From positions 186,001 through 250,000 of the forward strand of contig NZ_CABPSN010000003.1 in the NCBI RefSeq assembly GCF_902459565.1: a stretch of 64,000 bases of DNA. The letters are read 5' to 3'. Under the pieces are notes generated by a model. The model did no database searches. It saw nothing but the letters and a program-made list of their open reading frames with translations, and was not told where the DNA came from. The DNA comes from Pandoraea aquatica. GTDB lineage: Bacteria; Pseudomonadota; Gammaproteobacteria; Burkholderiales; Burkholderiaceae. Of the stretch, positions 28,766 through 38,700 are shown piece after piece; position 1 is the stretch's first letter; every line of letters begins with the position of its first letter. The translations under genes were made by a program, and so were the position numbers.

Positions 28766-29434
28766 TTAGAACTTGAAGCTCGACGGTTGCGGGGCGACCA
28801 GATAGGTCACCTGCGTCTCGAACAGGTTTTCGCGACGGAACTCGGTCTCGGACACGCGCGTGATGAGCACGGCTTCCATGACCGGGCTGCCGCCCACGAA
28901 CGCGGCCAGACGGCCGCCGACCTTCAGTTGGTTCTGGAACGCTTGCGGCAGTTCGGCCAGCGCGCCCGAGATGCAGATCACGTCGTACGGTGCGGCAGCG
29001 CTCCAGCCCTGCGCGCCGTCGGCGTTGACGACTTCCACGTTGGTCACGCCATTGGCGCGCAGCGTTTGCTGAGCCGTCTGCGCCAGATTCGCGTCGAATT
29101 CGACGGTCGTCACGTGATGCGCGTTGTAAGCCAGCAGCGCGGCCATGTAGCCCGAGCCCGTGCCGATTTCGAGCACGTTCTCGTTCTTCTTCGGCGCGAG
29201 CGCTTGCAGAATGCGCGCTTCGACGCGCGGGAACATCATGTGCTGGCTCTTGTTCGGGATAGCAGCGCCCGAGAGCGGCAGTTCGACGTCGGTGAATGCG
29301 ATGTCGCGCAGTGCCGTCGGCACGAAATCTTCGCGCTTGACGACTTCCAACAGCTTGAGCACGTCCTGATCGAGCACGTCCCAGGGACGAATTTGCTGCT
29401 CGATCATGTTAAAGCGGGCCTGTTCGTAATTCAT
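28766..29434 (-). CDS. pcm: Protein-L-isoaspartate O-methyltransferase family protein
   Basis: SAM-dependent methyltransferase of 222 residues. The SAM loop VLEIGTGSGYMAALLA near residue 80 is typical of Pcm. The family position that usually reads TDGxxGW reads NADGAQGWSAAAPYDVICIS. The ATG at 29434 gives the standard N-terminus NYEQARFNMIEQQIRPW. The frame is open upstream to 29524, but that part is unlike the family. This shorter Burkholderia-type version (with the QQIRPW opening) may not act on isoaspartate. Confidence 0.88.
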   Translation of the reverse strand: MNYEQARFNMIEQQIRPWDVLDQDVLKLLEVVKREDFVPTALRDIAFTDVELPLSGAAIPNKSQHMMFPRVEARILQALAPKKNENVLEIGTGSGYMAALLAYNAHHVTTVEFDANLAQTAQQTLRANGVTNVEVVNADGAQGWSAAAPYDVICISGALAELPQAFQNQLKVGGRLAAFVGGSPVMEAVLITRVSETEFRRENLFETQVTYLVAPQPSSFKF

Positions 29435-29544
29435 TTCGATTACTCGTGGGTAGTAGGCAAACACAACCCGGCATTTTACCAGTTCCGGACGGCAGCCATG
29501 ATGACGTGTGAACTTTTGCCGCAAATCGGCACAAGAGGGGGCGT

Positions 29545-30237
29545 TTAGGCTGCCTCAGGCGGGATTGAAAGGTCGGGAGGGACCGCGGTGCCGGACTGGG
29601 CGACGCACTGCAAATACGCGCCGCACATCGTGGCCATCTGATCGGCGATCTGGCGGGAGAGCGTCTCGTAGCAGGCACCCACCGGCGCACGGTTCTCCAG
29701 AATGGCCTTGATCGGCCCCGTCATGGAGTTCAGAAAGACGAAGGCGACCGTCTCCGGATCCTCGAAGCGCACGTTGTGCGCGGTCTTCAGCATGCCGACG
29801 ACGGCCGCGTGCATCCGCGCAGACGCCCCCGCGAACACCTCACGCCCGTCCAGATCCTCCGAGAGCCGGTACAGCGCCTGCGCCTCCTCGATATCGCGCA
29901 TCTTCGCGCCGACGTAAGCCTTCGCCAGCGCCTGCGCCATCGTTTCCAGCGGCTTGCCATGCGACGCCTGACACGTTTGCTCGACCGAGTCGACGATCCG
30001 GTCGATGTGACGCTCGAGCACCGCGTAGAGCAGCACCTGCTTGTTCTGGAAGTACTGATAGAGGGTGCCGACGGACACCCCGGCGCGCTCGGCCACCCGG
30101 GTGGTGGTCAGCTGACGCCCGCCATCGAGCAGCAAAACCTGAAGCGCGGCTTCGAAAATGGCGTCGATGGTGACCCGGGAACGCGCCTGTTGCGGCGATT
30201 TACGGGGCGTTGCGGGTGGTTGACCGGCCGGTTTCAT
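29545..30237 (-). CDS. TetR/AcrR family transcriptional regulator
   Basis: A 230-residue regulator with the TetR helix-turn-helix near residues 25-70 (TTTRVAERAGVSVGTLYQYFQNKQVLLYAVL) and a helical ligand domain. It is divergent from the SDR gene at 30335, so it probably controls that promoter and its own. Ligand unknown. Confidence 0.93.
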   Translation of the reverse strand: MKPAGQPPATPRKSPQQARSRVTIDAIFEAALQVLLLDGGRQLTTTRVAERAGVSVGTLYQYFQNKQVLLYAVLERHIDRIVDSVEQTCQASHGKPLETMAQALAKAYVGAKMRDIEEAQALYRLSEDLDGREVFAGASARMHAAVVGMLKTAHNVRFEDPETVAFVFLNSMTGPIKAILENRAPVGACYETLSRQIADQMATMCGAYLQCVAQSGTAVPPDLSIPPEAA

Positions 30238-30243
30238 ATGCGA

Positions 30244-30268
30244 ATAGAAAATCTGAAGGATTCTTCAT
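30244..30268. promoter_or_regulatory. Possible operator in the TetR/SDR divergent region
   Basis: An imperfect inverted repeat ATAGAAAATC-N5-GATTCTTCAT (7 of 10 positions pair) lies just upstream of the TetR start. This is a candidate TetR operator only. Confidence 0.3.
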
Positions 30269-30334
30269 AAACTCGATGCTAACAAATTTGCGTGCGGCCG
30301 GGCGCAGAACAATGGGAATTCGACGGGAGCAGTG

Positions 30335-31117
30335 ATGAAACGGGACGCTATCGAACATACGGTACGCGAGGACGCCGAACGCCATCTGGGAAGAGTGGCG
30401 CTGGTGACTGGCGCGACCCGGGGAATCGGAATGGAAGTGGCGCGTGAGTTGGCCGAGGCGGGCATGACGGTGCTGGTCGGCGCACGCGATGAAGCCAAGG
30501 GGGACGAAATCGTCGCCCCGCTGCGCAAGGCGGGCTTTCAGGCAGAAACGTTGGTGATCGACCTGCTTCGCTCGGAGACGCTGCACGCGGCGGCCTACCG
30601 GATCGGGCGCTATCACGGACGGCTCGACGTGCTGGTCAACAACGCGGGCGTGACCGATCCGCGCGACGACACGCCTGAGAAGGCGTCCATCGAGGCCGTC
30701 GAGCGTGTCTTCCAGACCAACTTCTTCGGCACCTTGCGCGTCACACAGGCGATGCTGCCGTGGCTGTCGCGCTCGGACGGTGCGCGCATCGTCAACGTGT
30801 CGAGCGGCCTGGGCTCGCTCGCGCAGAATAACGATCCGGCGTGGGAGCATGCGGCTTTCCGGCAGATCGGCTTCAACGCGTCGAAAGCCGCGCTGAACAT
30901 GTTGACGGTGCAGCTCTCGCACACCTTGCGCGAGACGTCGATCACGGTGAACTCGGTCGACCCGGGCGCACCGTCCGATCTGACAGTCGACGCGAGCGGC
31001 AAGCGCGGGCGTCTGGGGCTGGTCGACGGCACGCGTAGCGTGGTGATGCTCGCGCTGGGCGAACGCGGCCCGGTGACCGGTGGTTTCTTCGATCTCTCGG
31101 GCACGCTGCCCTGGTAA
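30335..31117 (+). CDS. Short-chain dehydrogenase/reductase with Phe in place of catalytic Tyr
   Basis: Rossmann-fold NAD(P) oxidoreductase of 260 residues. The cofactor loop TGATRGIGM and the NNAG motif are intact, and the catalytic Ser lies in NVSSGLG. The usual YxxxK reads FNASK: the codon is TTC, so the proton-donating Tyr is Phe. The start is the ATG at 30335 (GTG at 30332 is adjacent) after GGGAG. It is divergent from a TetR regulator. Activity may be altered, or the protein may bind rather than reduce. Confidence 0.9.
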   Translation: MKRDAIEHTVREDAERHLGRVALVTGATRGIGMEVARELAEAGMTVLVGARDEAKGDEIVAPLRKAGFQAETLVIDLLRSETLHAAAYRIGRYHGRLDVLVNNAGVTDPRDDTPEKASIEAVERVFQTNFFGTLRVTQAMLPWLSRSDGARIVNVSSGLGSLAQNNDPAWEHAAFRQIGFNASKAALNMLTVQLSHTLRETSITVNSVDPGAPSDLTVDASGKRGRLGLVDGTRSVVMLALGERGPVTGGFFDLSGTLPW

Positions 31118-31164
31118 ATGCGGAGATCAATGCAGAGAGGGCGGGTCGGGTAAAATCCGCCCCC

Positions 31165-31428
31165 ATGAATTGCCGACCTCATTGCGCTGCGTGCTGCATC
31201 GCGCCCTCCATTTCGACACCGATTCCCGGGATGCCCAACGGCAAACCGGCGAACACGCGTTGCGTGCAGTTGGACGACGCAGACCGCTGCCGTATCTTCG
31301 GCAGCCCGCAGCGTCCGGCCGTGTGCGGATCGTTGCAGCCCTCGGTGGAGATGTGCGGCGACAATCGCACGCAGGCCATCGCCTGGCTGTCGGAACTGGA
31401 AGCGATGACCGCGCCGATGGCTGCCTGA
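31165..31428 (+). CDS. YkgJ-type cysteine cluster protein
   Basis: A small 87-residue protein with an N-terminal CxxxCxxCC pattern ([15 protein letters not shown]) and two further cysteines (in AVCGSLQ and EMCGDN), probably binding a metal or Fe-S centre. The family has no firm function. A TAAAAT -10-like hexamer at 31151-31156 lies just before the start. Confidence 0.88.
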   Translation: MNCRPHCAACCIAPSISTPIPGMPNGKPANTRCVQLDDADRCRIFGSPQRPAVCGSLQPSVEMCGDNRTQAIAWLSELEAMTAPMAA

Positions 31429-31550
31429 GGATCGCAAACGGAAAGCGGGGAGCTGCCAGCGGGCAGCGCCGGGCAAACCTCAATTCCTGTCGTATCTGAG
31501 TGCTATAGTCGCGCGTGTCGGGCCTCATGCGCCCTGAAGCGGAACGCGAA

Positions 31551-32171
31551 ATGCCGGGTAGCACTCATTCAGATCGTCCCATTCCTCAGAAGTGCGATGC
31601 GACCGCGTCGTTCACTGTCTCGCGCCGTCGCTGGCTGACGATGACCGGTGCGGCGGCTTTGGCGGCTGGCTTCGCCGCATGCGCAGGCTTGCCGTTCGGC
31701 AACGACTACACCTTCTCCGAAAGCCAGTTGCAGCGTGCGCTCGAACGCAAGTTTCCGTTCGACCGTCGCGTGCTGGCCGTGCTCGACGTGAATCTCACGC
31801 ATCCGCGTCTGACGCTGCTGCCCGAGCGTAATCGTCTGGCGGTCTCCGTCGACGCTACCGTGACGCATCCGCTGGGTGGCGCACCGCTCACCGGCACACT
31901 CGCCATCGACAGTGCGCTCGCGTACGATCCGGCCACGCTGTCGGTCGTGCTGCGCGACCCGGAAGTGGAGACGTTCACCATCGACGGTCTCCCGGACCGC
32001 TGGTCGCGTCAGCTGAACGCGGCCGGGGCACTGATCGCGACGCAGTTGCTGCAAGGCGCACCGATCTACACGTTCAAGCCCGAGCAACTCAACATCGGCG
32101 GCGCAATGCGTCAGCCGGGGGCGATCACTGTGCTTTCGCACGGCGTGAACGTCAAATTCGACGCGCGCTGA
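31551..32171 (+). CDS. DUF1439 (YceB-like) lipoprotein
   Basis: A 206-residue protein. The N-region contains a twin-arginine-like SRRRWLTM and then a hydrophobic stretch ending in a lipobox-like GFAACAG, so it may be a Tat-exported lipoprotein. The mature part has FSESQLQRALERKFPFDRR and alternating strands of the DUF1439 fold. A TATAGT hexamer at 31504-31509 makes the GTG at 31515 too close to the probable transcription start, so I prefer the ATG at 31551. The role of the family is unknown. Confidence 0.82.
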   Translation: MPGSTHSDRPIPQKCDATASFTVSRRRWLTMTGAAALAAGFAACAGLPFGNDYTFSESQLQRALERKFPFDRRVLAVLDVNLTHPRLTLLPERNRLAVSVDATVTHPLGGAPLTGTLAIDSALAYDPATLSVVLRDPEVETFTIDGLPDRWSRQLNAAGALIATQLLQGAPIYTFKPEQLNIGGAMRQPGAITVLSHGVNVKFDAR

Positions 32172-32252
32172 CGTTGCACCGATTCCGCGGGAACGCCTTC
32201 GCCTGACCCTACAAAAACTCTCTTAATCCACGACTCCTCAGGAACTCATTGC

Positions 32253-33095
32253 ATGGACTTGTTGCTGGCGCTCAAAGCCGTCATTCTCGGTGTGGTTGAA
32301 GGCCTGACCGAATTTCTGCCGATCTCATCGACCGGGCACCTGATTCTGGTCGGCAGCCTGCTCGACTTCAACGACGAGAAGGGCAAGATCTTCGACATCG
32401 TGATTCAGTTCGGCGCGATTCTGGCCGTGTGCTGGGAGTTTCGCGCGAAGATTGCGCAGGTCGTGTTCGGGCTGGGCAGCGATGCGAAGGCGCGTCGCTT
32501 CGCGGTGAACGTGATCGTCGCGTGCGTGCCCGCCATCGTGCTCGGGCTGCTGTTCGGCAAGCACATCAAGGCGGTGCTGTTCAACCCGCTGGTGGTGGCG
32601 ACCGCGTTCATCGTCGGCGGCGTGATCATTCTACTGGTCGAGCGTCATAACCGTCGCAACGTCGAGGCGGGCAAACTGCCGCGTGTGAATTCCATCGACG
32701 AGCTGTCGACGCTGGACGCCCTGAAAGTCGGCTTCGCGCAGTGCCTCGCGCTGGTGCCGGGCACCTCGCGCTCGGGCGCGACGATCATCGGCGGCATGAT
32801 GTTCGGGCTGGAGCGTCGTGTGGCGACCGAGTTCTCGTTCTTCCTCGCGATCCCGATTCTGTTCGGCGCGACGATTTACGAACTGTACAAGTCGCGCTCC
32901 ATGCTGGAAGTCGCGGACTTCGGTCTGTTCGGCATCGGTTTCGTGTTCGCTTTCATCAGCGCGTTCATCTGCGTGCGCTGGCTGCTGCGCTACATTGCGT
33001 CGCACGACTTCACGGCGTTCGCCTGGTACCGCATCGTGTTCGGTATCGTGGTGCTGGTGTCGGCCTACAGCGGGCTGGTCGTGTGGGCGGACTGA
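32253..33095 (+). CDS. uppP: Undecaprenyl-diphosphatase
   Basis: Polytopic phosphatase of 280 residues that recycles undecaprenyl pyrophosphate to the monophosphate used for peptidoglycan, O-antigen and glycosylation carriers. The signature [17 protein letters not shown] near residue 17 and the catalytic [15 protein letters not shown] near residue 168 are both complete. The family is also known as BacA (bacitracin resistance). A terminator follows. Confidence 0.97.
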   Translation: MDLLLALKAVILGVVEGLTEFLPISSTGHLILVGSLLDFNDEKGKIFDIVIQFGAILAVCWEFRAKIAQVVFGLGSDAKARRFAVNVIVACVPAIVLGLLFGKHIKAVLFNPLVVATAFIVGGVIILLVERHNRRNVEAGKLPRVNSIDELSTLDALKVGFAQCLALVPGTSRSGATIIGGMMFGLERRVATEFSFFLAIPILFGATIYELYKSRSMLEVADFGLFGIGFVFAFISAFICVRWLLRYIASHDFTAFAWYRIVFGIVVLVSAYSGLVVWAD

Positions 33096-33120
33096 ACGTC
33101 GCACACCTGACCGCACCATG

Positions 33121-33149
33121 AAAAAAGGGCACCGAAAGGTGCCCTTTTT
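33121..33149. terminator. Terminator between uppP and trmB
   Basis: AAAAAAGGGCACC-GAAA-GGTGCCCTTTTT stem-loop, with runs on both sides, between the convergent genes. Confidence 0.92.
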
Positions 33150-33187
33150 GCTGTGCGTCAGTACCGACGCGATGACGTCGATACCGC

Positions 33188-33985
33188 TCAGCCGCGCTTG
33201 CGGAAGACCAGATCCCACACGCCGTGACCGAGGCGCAGGCCGCGGTTCTCGAACTTCGTCACGGGACGGTAATCCGGACGCGGTGCGTAATCGGCCGCCG
33301 TGTTCTCGAGCGACGCTTCGCCGCCGAGCACTTCGAGCATCTGCTCGGCATATTCCTGCCAGTCCGTCGCGCAGTGCAGGTAACCGCCCGGCTTCAGACG
33401 CGAGGCGAGCAACGCCACGAACGGCGGTTGCAGCAGACGGCGCTTGTGGTGACGCTTCTTGTGCCACGGATCGGGGAAGAACACGTGCACGCCGTCGAGC
33501 GAGCCTTCCGGGAGCATGTGCTGGACGACTTCCACAGCGTCGTGCTGGATGATGCGCACGTTCGAGAGCGGCGTCGTGCCGATGAGCTTGAGCAGCGCGC
33601 CCACGCCCGGCTCGTGCACTTCCACGCCGAGGAAATCGTCGTCCGGACGAACCTTCGCGATGTGCGCGGTGCCGTCGCCCATGCCGAAGCCGATTTCCAG
33701 AATGCGCGGTGCGTCGGCGCGATCGAAGGCGGCGGGCCAGTCGAGCGTTTGCGCCGCATACGGCAGCATGAACTTCGGGCCGAGTTCTTCGAAGGAGCGC
33801 TTCTGCGCTTCCGAGCTGCGTCCCGCGCGGCGCACGAAACTGCGGATGCGGCGCGGGTGCGCGACGCCGTCCGGGCCGACGTAGGTGTCGTCGTCTTCCG
33901 AAGGATTCGTTTGCGACGCGTCGAGTTCAGCGTCGTCGTGGGCCGGGAGCGAATCGTCGGCCGGCGGTTGTCCGTGGTTCGTCAT
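33188..33985 (-). CDS. trmB: tRNA (guanine-N7-)-methyltransferase
   Basis: Makes m7G46 in tRNA. The 265-residue protein has the SAM loop [15 protein letters not shown], then [11 protein letters not shown], and the family signature [16 protein letters not shown]. The first 45 residues are a variable acidic extension. The ATG at 33985 starts MTNHGQPP; the frame stays open to 34072. No Shine-Dalgarno sequence precedes the ATG, and a terminator-like hairpin ends 6 bp upstream of it. Confidence 0.95.
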   Translation of the reverse strand: MTNHGQPPADDSLPAHDDAELDASQTNPSEDDDTYVGPDGVAHPRRIRSFVRRAGRSSEAQKRSFEELGPKFMLPYAAQTLDWPAAFDRADAPRILEIGFGMGDGTAHIAKVRPDDDFLGVEVHEPGVGALLKLIGTTPLSNVRIIQHDAVEVVQHMLPEGSLDGVHVFFPDPWHKKRHHKRRLLQPPFVALLASRLKPGGYLHCATDWQEYAEQMLEVLGGEASLENTAADYAPRPDYRPVTKFENRGLRLGHGVWDLVFRKRG

Positions 33986-33991
33986 GGAAAC

Positions 33992-34016
33992 AAAAAGCCG
34001 TCTGGAACGACGGCTT
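33992..34016 (-). terminator. Terminator-like hairpin just upstream of trmB
   Basis: Read leftward: AAGCCGTC-GTTCCA-GACGGCTTTTT. It would end the transcript of the DUF3348-DUF802-OmpA-DUF2894 operon, yet its T-run stops only 6 nt before the trmB start codon, so it may also act as a trmB attenuator. Confidence 0.75.
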
Positions 34017-34199
34017 GTCGAGGGAGACTTCGGCGGGTGGTGCGTACAGCGCCCAACACGATGATTTTTCAAAGGATTTTCCCGCGCCTTGGCGGCGGGA
34101 ACGGGCTCGATTATCCACCGGAACCGCGTGCGCTGGCAAGTTGGCGCACGCTTCGCGTCCCGGCGTGATGCTGTCTGACATCACTAGCGCGCGTGGCCG

Positions 34200-35060
34200 T
34201 CAGCGAGCCTTGGCGCGCGACGGCTTGGCGCTCGCCGCCACGCGCGCCGCGCTTTTGTTGCCGAAGACGCCCGTCGTTTCCATGTCTTCGAGCCAGGAGA
34301 GGGCATCGGCGTGACGCAGGAAGTGACGCAGGTAGTCGGGCGACACGTCGTGCATGAGCGAGAGCGCGCGATGCACGAGATGGCTGGAATTGAGCGGTCC
34401 CGCGTTTTCGGGCACCTGCGCGAGCGACTGGCGCAGATTGCCGTCGGTGCTCAGCTTCGACCACGTTTCGCGGAAGTATTCGAGGACGTCGAGGTCTTCG
34501 AACGCGTCGTCCGTCGCGATGACTGTCGGCGTGATGGCGACGGGACTCGGCGCGGGTTTGGCGACGGTGCGCTTCGCGGATGCAGTGGACGTTGTGGGTG
34601 AGGGCGTGAGCGTGTCGGGGCGGCTCGCCGTGGGCGACGTTGTCGTCGGCTGAGCGCTGCGTGTCGGCTTCGATGTAGCAGGTGATGTCGGCCGCTCACC
34701 CGCACCAATCCGTCGCGTGATGTCTGCGGTCAGCGTGACGAGCGGCGACGCCACACGTGATGCTGCGGGATCGTCGGCGGAGGTCTTTGCATCGGCGAGC
34801 GACTTCGCGAAGCCATCTACCAGCACCTTCACGCGCGCTTCAAGCACGCGCCGCACGTCGCCCCGATAGGTGAGCATGCGTGTGCAAAGCGCTTCGATGC
34901 GATGAAAGCGCGCCGGGTCGCGCTTGTCGGCACCGGCTTCACGCCATGCCGCGAGTTGCGCGGTGGTCGGATCGATGGCAACGACCGGATCGGCCTGTGG
35001 CACAGCCTGCGTGCCGTCTGTGGCGTCTTCGTTCTCCAGCGGAGGCATCTGCACACTCAT
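34200..35060 (-). CDS. DUF2894-like protein (fourth gene of tailed-stator operon)
   Basis: A soluble protein of 286 residues from the ATG at 35060; starts at 35093 or 35168 would overlap the OmpA gene. The N-terminal half is helical (AQLAAWREAGADKRDPARFHRIEALCTRM). A Thr/Pro/Ser-rich linker spans about residues 125-195. The C-terminal part contains YFRETWSKLSTDGNLRQSL and a Lys/Ala-rich end. I recognise it as the DUF2894 protein that follows DUF802 and OmpA genes in Burkholderiales. Function unknown; no helicase or nuclease motif is seen. Confidence 0.8.
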   Translation of the reverse strand: MSVQMPPLENEDATDGTQAVPQADPVVAIDPTTAQLAAWREAGADKRDPARFHRIEALCTRMLTYRGDVRRVLEARVKVLVDGFAKSLADAKTSADDPAASRVASPLVTLTADITRRIGAGERPTSPATSKPTRSAQPTTTSPTASRPDTLTPSPTTSTASAKRTVAKPAPSPVAITPTVIATDDAFEDLDVLEYFRETWSKLSTDGNLRQSLAQVPENAGPLNSSHLVHRALSLMHDVSPDYLRHFLRHADALSWLEDMETTGVFGNKSAARVAASAKPSRAKAR

Positions 35061-35070
35061 CGCCGCACCG

Positions 35071-35748
35071 TCACGCTTTTGGTTTGTCAGCATTGCCGGC
35101 ATTACCGGCACTGCTACGCGGCATCGGCGCGATTTCCACGCGGCGGTTCTTCGCGCGTCCGGCTTCATCCGAGTTGGACGTCACCGGCTGTTCCGCCCCG
35201 AAGGCGGCCGAGAACACGGAGGACGGCGGCACCCCGGCGGCGATCAGTTCGCGTGTGACGGTCAGCGCCCGCTGTGCCGACAACTCCCAGTTATCGGCAA
35301 AGCGACGGTTCGTCTCGCGCACTTGCTGGTCGTCGGTGAAGCCGCTGACCATGAGAATCTCGTCGCTCACGCGCAGATAGGCGGCCAGCGGCGCGGCCAG
35401 ACTGCGCAGCACTTCGCGGCCCTGCGGCTGCAACTGGTCCGAGTTCAGCGCGAAGAGCACGCTGCCGCTGATACCGATGCGACCGTTCACGAGCGTCACA
35501 CGGCCACCTGCGAGCGGACCGGCGAGCGCTTTCTCAAGCGTTTCGCGGCGCTGCGTCTCGACCTGACGCTCCTTCACTTCGCGCTCCAGCTTCGCGGACA
35601 GTTCGATCTGCACACCGATCACGCCGAGCATGATGAGCACGAACGCGCCGAGCATCACCGACATCAGATCGCCGAAGACGGCCCACGTCGGCGCGGCGGC
35701 GCCTACGTCGCCCGCGTCCGCGATATCCGCGTCGAATTCGTCTCTCAT
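35071..35748 (-). CDS. MotB/ZorB-like OmpA-family protein
   Basis: A 225-residue protein with one N-terminal membrane helix (about 24-45, FGDLMSVMLGAFVLIMLGVI) that carries Asp27 at its start, where MotB and ZorB hold the ion-carrying aspartate. A short coiled coil follows (about 50-75), then an OmpA-type peptidoglycan-binding domain (FALNSDQLQPQGREVLRSL; NWELSAQRALTVTRELIAAG; GRAKNRRVEIAP). Its ATG overlaps the DUF802 stop by 4 bp, consistent with stoichiometric co-translation. The likely partner is the MotA-like DUF802 protein; an ion-driven stator is inferred from the architecture. Confidence 0.9.
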   Translation of the reverse strand: MRDEFDADIADAGDVGAAAPTWAVFGDLMSVMLGAFVLIMLGVIGVQIELSAKLEREVKERQVETQRRETLEKALAGPLAGGRVTLVNGRIGISGSVLFALNSDQLQPQGREVLRSLAAPLAAYLRVSDEILMVSGFTDDQQVRETNRRFADNWELSAQRALTVTRELIAAGVPPSSVFSAAFGAEQPVTSNSDEAGRAKNRRVEIAPMPRSSAGNAGNADKPKA

Positions 35749-38700
35749 GCTGCCACGCTACCCGGTTGCATACCTGCTTGCGCGGTTTGCGCGGCTTGCG
35801 AGCGCGCCTGTGCGAGTTCCTGAAGGTTCTCGAGGATCTGCTTTTGCGACATCACGCTCAGCTCGACCACCTCGCGTGCCTGTGCGACGTAGTACCCGAG
35901 TTGTTCGTCGCTGCGCGCCATCGACTTGTCGAGCGCGGCTTCGATGCGTTGCAGATGCTCCAGCAGTTGCGTGTTCGATTCGCCGAACGACTGCACGGCG
36001 GCACCGAAGGCGTCGCCAAGGCTGGCGATTTCCACCACGCTGCCGGTGACCTGCGCGGACGCTTCCGTGAGCTTCTCTGTCTGCGCGGCGATGGCGTCGC
36101 CGAGGTTCGCACTTGCGCGTTCCAGCAGTTGCGCGGAGGTCGTGACGAGTTCGTCGACGGCGGCACGTTGTTCGTTGCCCGCGTGCTTGACGGTGTCGAG
36201 CAGCGTGCCCAGCGTGTCGAGCAGTCGCGAGCGTTCTTCGAGCATGGCGTTATCGCGGACCATGCTGTCCGAGAGCTTCTGACGCAGTTCGCCGATGATT
36301 TCGGCGGCCGCCTTCGGGGCTTCCGACGCGGTCTGCACCAGACGCGAGATCTCGGCGATGGTGTCGCTGGCATTGGCGCGCGTCTGTTCGGACATCTCCA
36401 GCGCGGTGCGGGCGAGCGTGTCGCAGATCGCCTGTTGCTGGCAGGCGGTTTGTGCGCCGACCTGCTGCCATTCCGAGCGCAGCGTGGACAGCGTGCCTTC
36501 GAGCGTTTCCGTCCAGACGGACAGGCGCTGCGTTTCGCGCTCGGCGGTGGCGTCGTGATGCGCAGTGTTGGCGGCGCTGAGCGCTTGCAGCAGCGAGGCG
36601 CTGTGTTCGGTGAAGGCGCTGGTCGTCGCCGCCACGAGTTCTTGATTGCCGTCGGCCAGACGCTCGCTCGTGCGCGTGTGTTCGGCGATGGCGTCGCGCC
36701 AGGTCTGGGCGACGTTGGAGGACGTCGAGTCCAGTTGCGTCGAGACGTTTTGCAGCAACTGCGACGCCCGCGATTCGAACGTTTCGGCGAAGTGCGCGAG
36801 GGCGGCGGCGAGATCGGTCGCGAGCGCGTCGTTCGCCGATTGCTGCGCGACGAGGACCTGCTTCCATTCGCCCGACACGACCGCAGCCGTCTCCGAGACA
36901 CTATGCATTGCGCCTTCCGTGCGCTGGCTCACGCCATCGATCAGATGCGCGGCACGTTGCTCGAAGGTGTCCGTGAAGCGAGCGAGGGCGGCGGCGAGTT
37001 CGGTGTTCAGGGCGTCGTTGGCCTGCTTTTGCAGCCCGATCGATTGCTCCCACGCCGATGCCACGCGCTCGTGTGCGCCGCTGACGTTGCCGCTCGCGGC
37101 GTCGAGCTTGGTGGCGACATCCGCCAGCAAGGCGCTTGAGCGGGCTTCGAACGTCTGCGCGAAGCGTTCCAGCGCTGCGCCGAGCGACTGCGTGAGCGTG
37201 TCGTGCGACTGCTGCTGTTGGCCGAGCGCTTGCTCCCACGCTTGGGCGACGGTGGTCTGCGCTGTGGCGATGCTACCCGTGGCGCTGTCGAGACGCGTGA
37301 TGACGTCGCCGAGCAGGCTCGCGGAGCGCGTCTCGAACGACTCGGTGAATTGCGCGAGCGTGGCACTGAGTTCTCTGGCGAGCGTGTCGTTGGTCTGCTG
37401 CTGCGTGGTGAGCGACGTTTGCCATGTCTGCGCGATGCCCGCGTGTGCCGCGTTGACCTGTCCCGTTGTGGCGTCGAGGCGTGCGGCGACATCGTCGACC
37501 AGCTTGGCCGAGCGCGTCTCGAAGGTCTGTGCGAATTGCGTGAGCGCCGCGCCGACGTTTTCAGCGAGCGCATCGTTGGTGCGTTGCTGTGTGGCGAGCG
37601 AGGTCTCCCATGTCTGGGCGACGTTCGCATGGGCGGCGTCGACGCGTCCTGTCGTGGCCTCCAGGCGAGCCGCGACATCGTCGACCAGCTTGGCCGAGCG
37701 CGTCTCGAAGGTCTGCGAGAAGTGCGCGAGTGCGGCGCCGAGGTTTTCAGCGAGCGCGTCGTTGGTGCGTTGCTGCGTGGCGAGCGACGATTCCCACGTC
37801 TGCGCAACGCCGGTTTGTGCGCTGCTGACCTGTGCCGTCACGGTTTCGAGGCGTGCGGCGACATCGTCGACCAGTCGTACCGAGCGTGTCTCGAACGTCT
37901 GAGTGAAGTCGCCGAGTGCCGAGCGCAGATCGGTCGCGAGCGATTCATTGGTGCGCAACTGAGCGTCGAGCGAATCCTTCCAGACGCTGGCGACGCGCGC
38001 GGTCGTGGCTTCGAAGCGATCGGACAGGCCGTCCATACGGTCTTGCACGGCGCTCGACACGGTCTGATGCCACGTGGCGGTTTCGCGTGCGAGGCTCGCC
38101 ATCGTCGCTTCGACTTCCGGACGAATCGCTGCACCGGCGGCGCTTGCCGTGGTGGCGACGCTGTCCTTCAGATACTGCTGCATCGCGCTGGTGAGTTGTG
38201 CGTAAGACGCATCCGTCTTGGCGTGCAGGGCGTCCTGATTGGCGACGAGGCGTTCGCCGAGCGCCTGACTCTGGCGCTCCATCGCGGCCATCATGTCTTG
38301 CAGACGGTCGACGAGTGCGGGCATGACCGTCGCTTGCTGCTGAAGCAGTTGCAGCGTGGTTTCGCGTTGATGTTGCTGCGAGAAGCCGCGCAGTGTCGTG
38401 ACGATGCGTGCGTCGAGCGATTGCACGACCTGTGCGCGCTCTTTACGTGCGAGGGCGGCGAGCAGGCCGAGCATGGCCGACGTGGCGACGCCTGCGACCG
38501 ACGTGCCGAACGCGAAGCCGAGTCCCTTGACCGGCGAGGCGAGCGAGGCGCGAATCGCTTGCAGATCGGTCGCGCCTTCGAGCGCGATGCCGGTGCCACG
38601 CAGCGTGGCCGCCATGCCGAGGAAGGTGCCGAGCATACCGAGCAGCACGAGCAGGCCGACGAGATAGGGCGTGAGTGCCGGGCCGGGCAGGCCGACGCGT

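Noticed and set aside
26694-28769. 691-codon rightward open frame
   Set aside because: Antisense to the TolC-type gene and the rhodanese gene.
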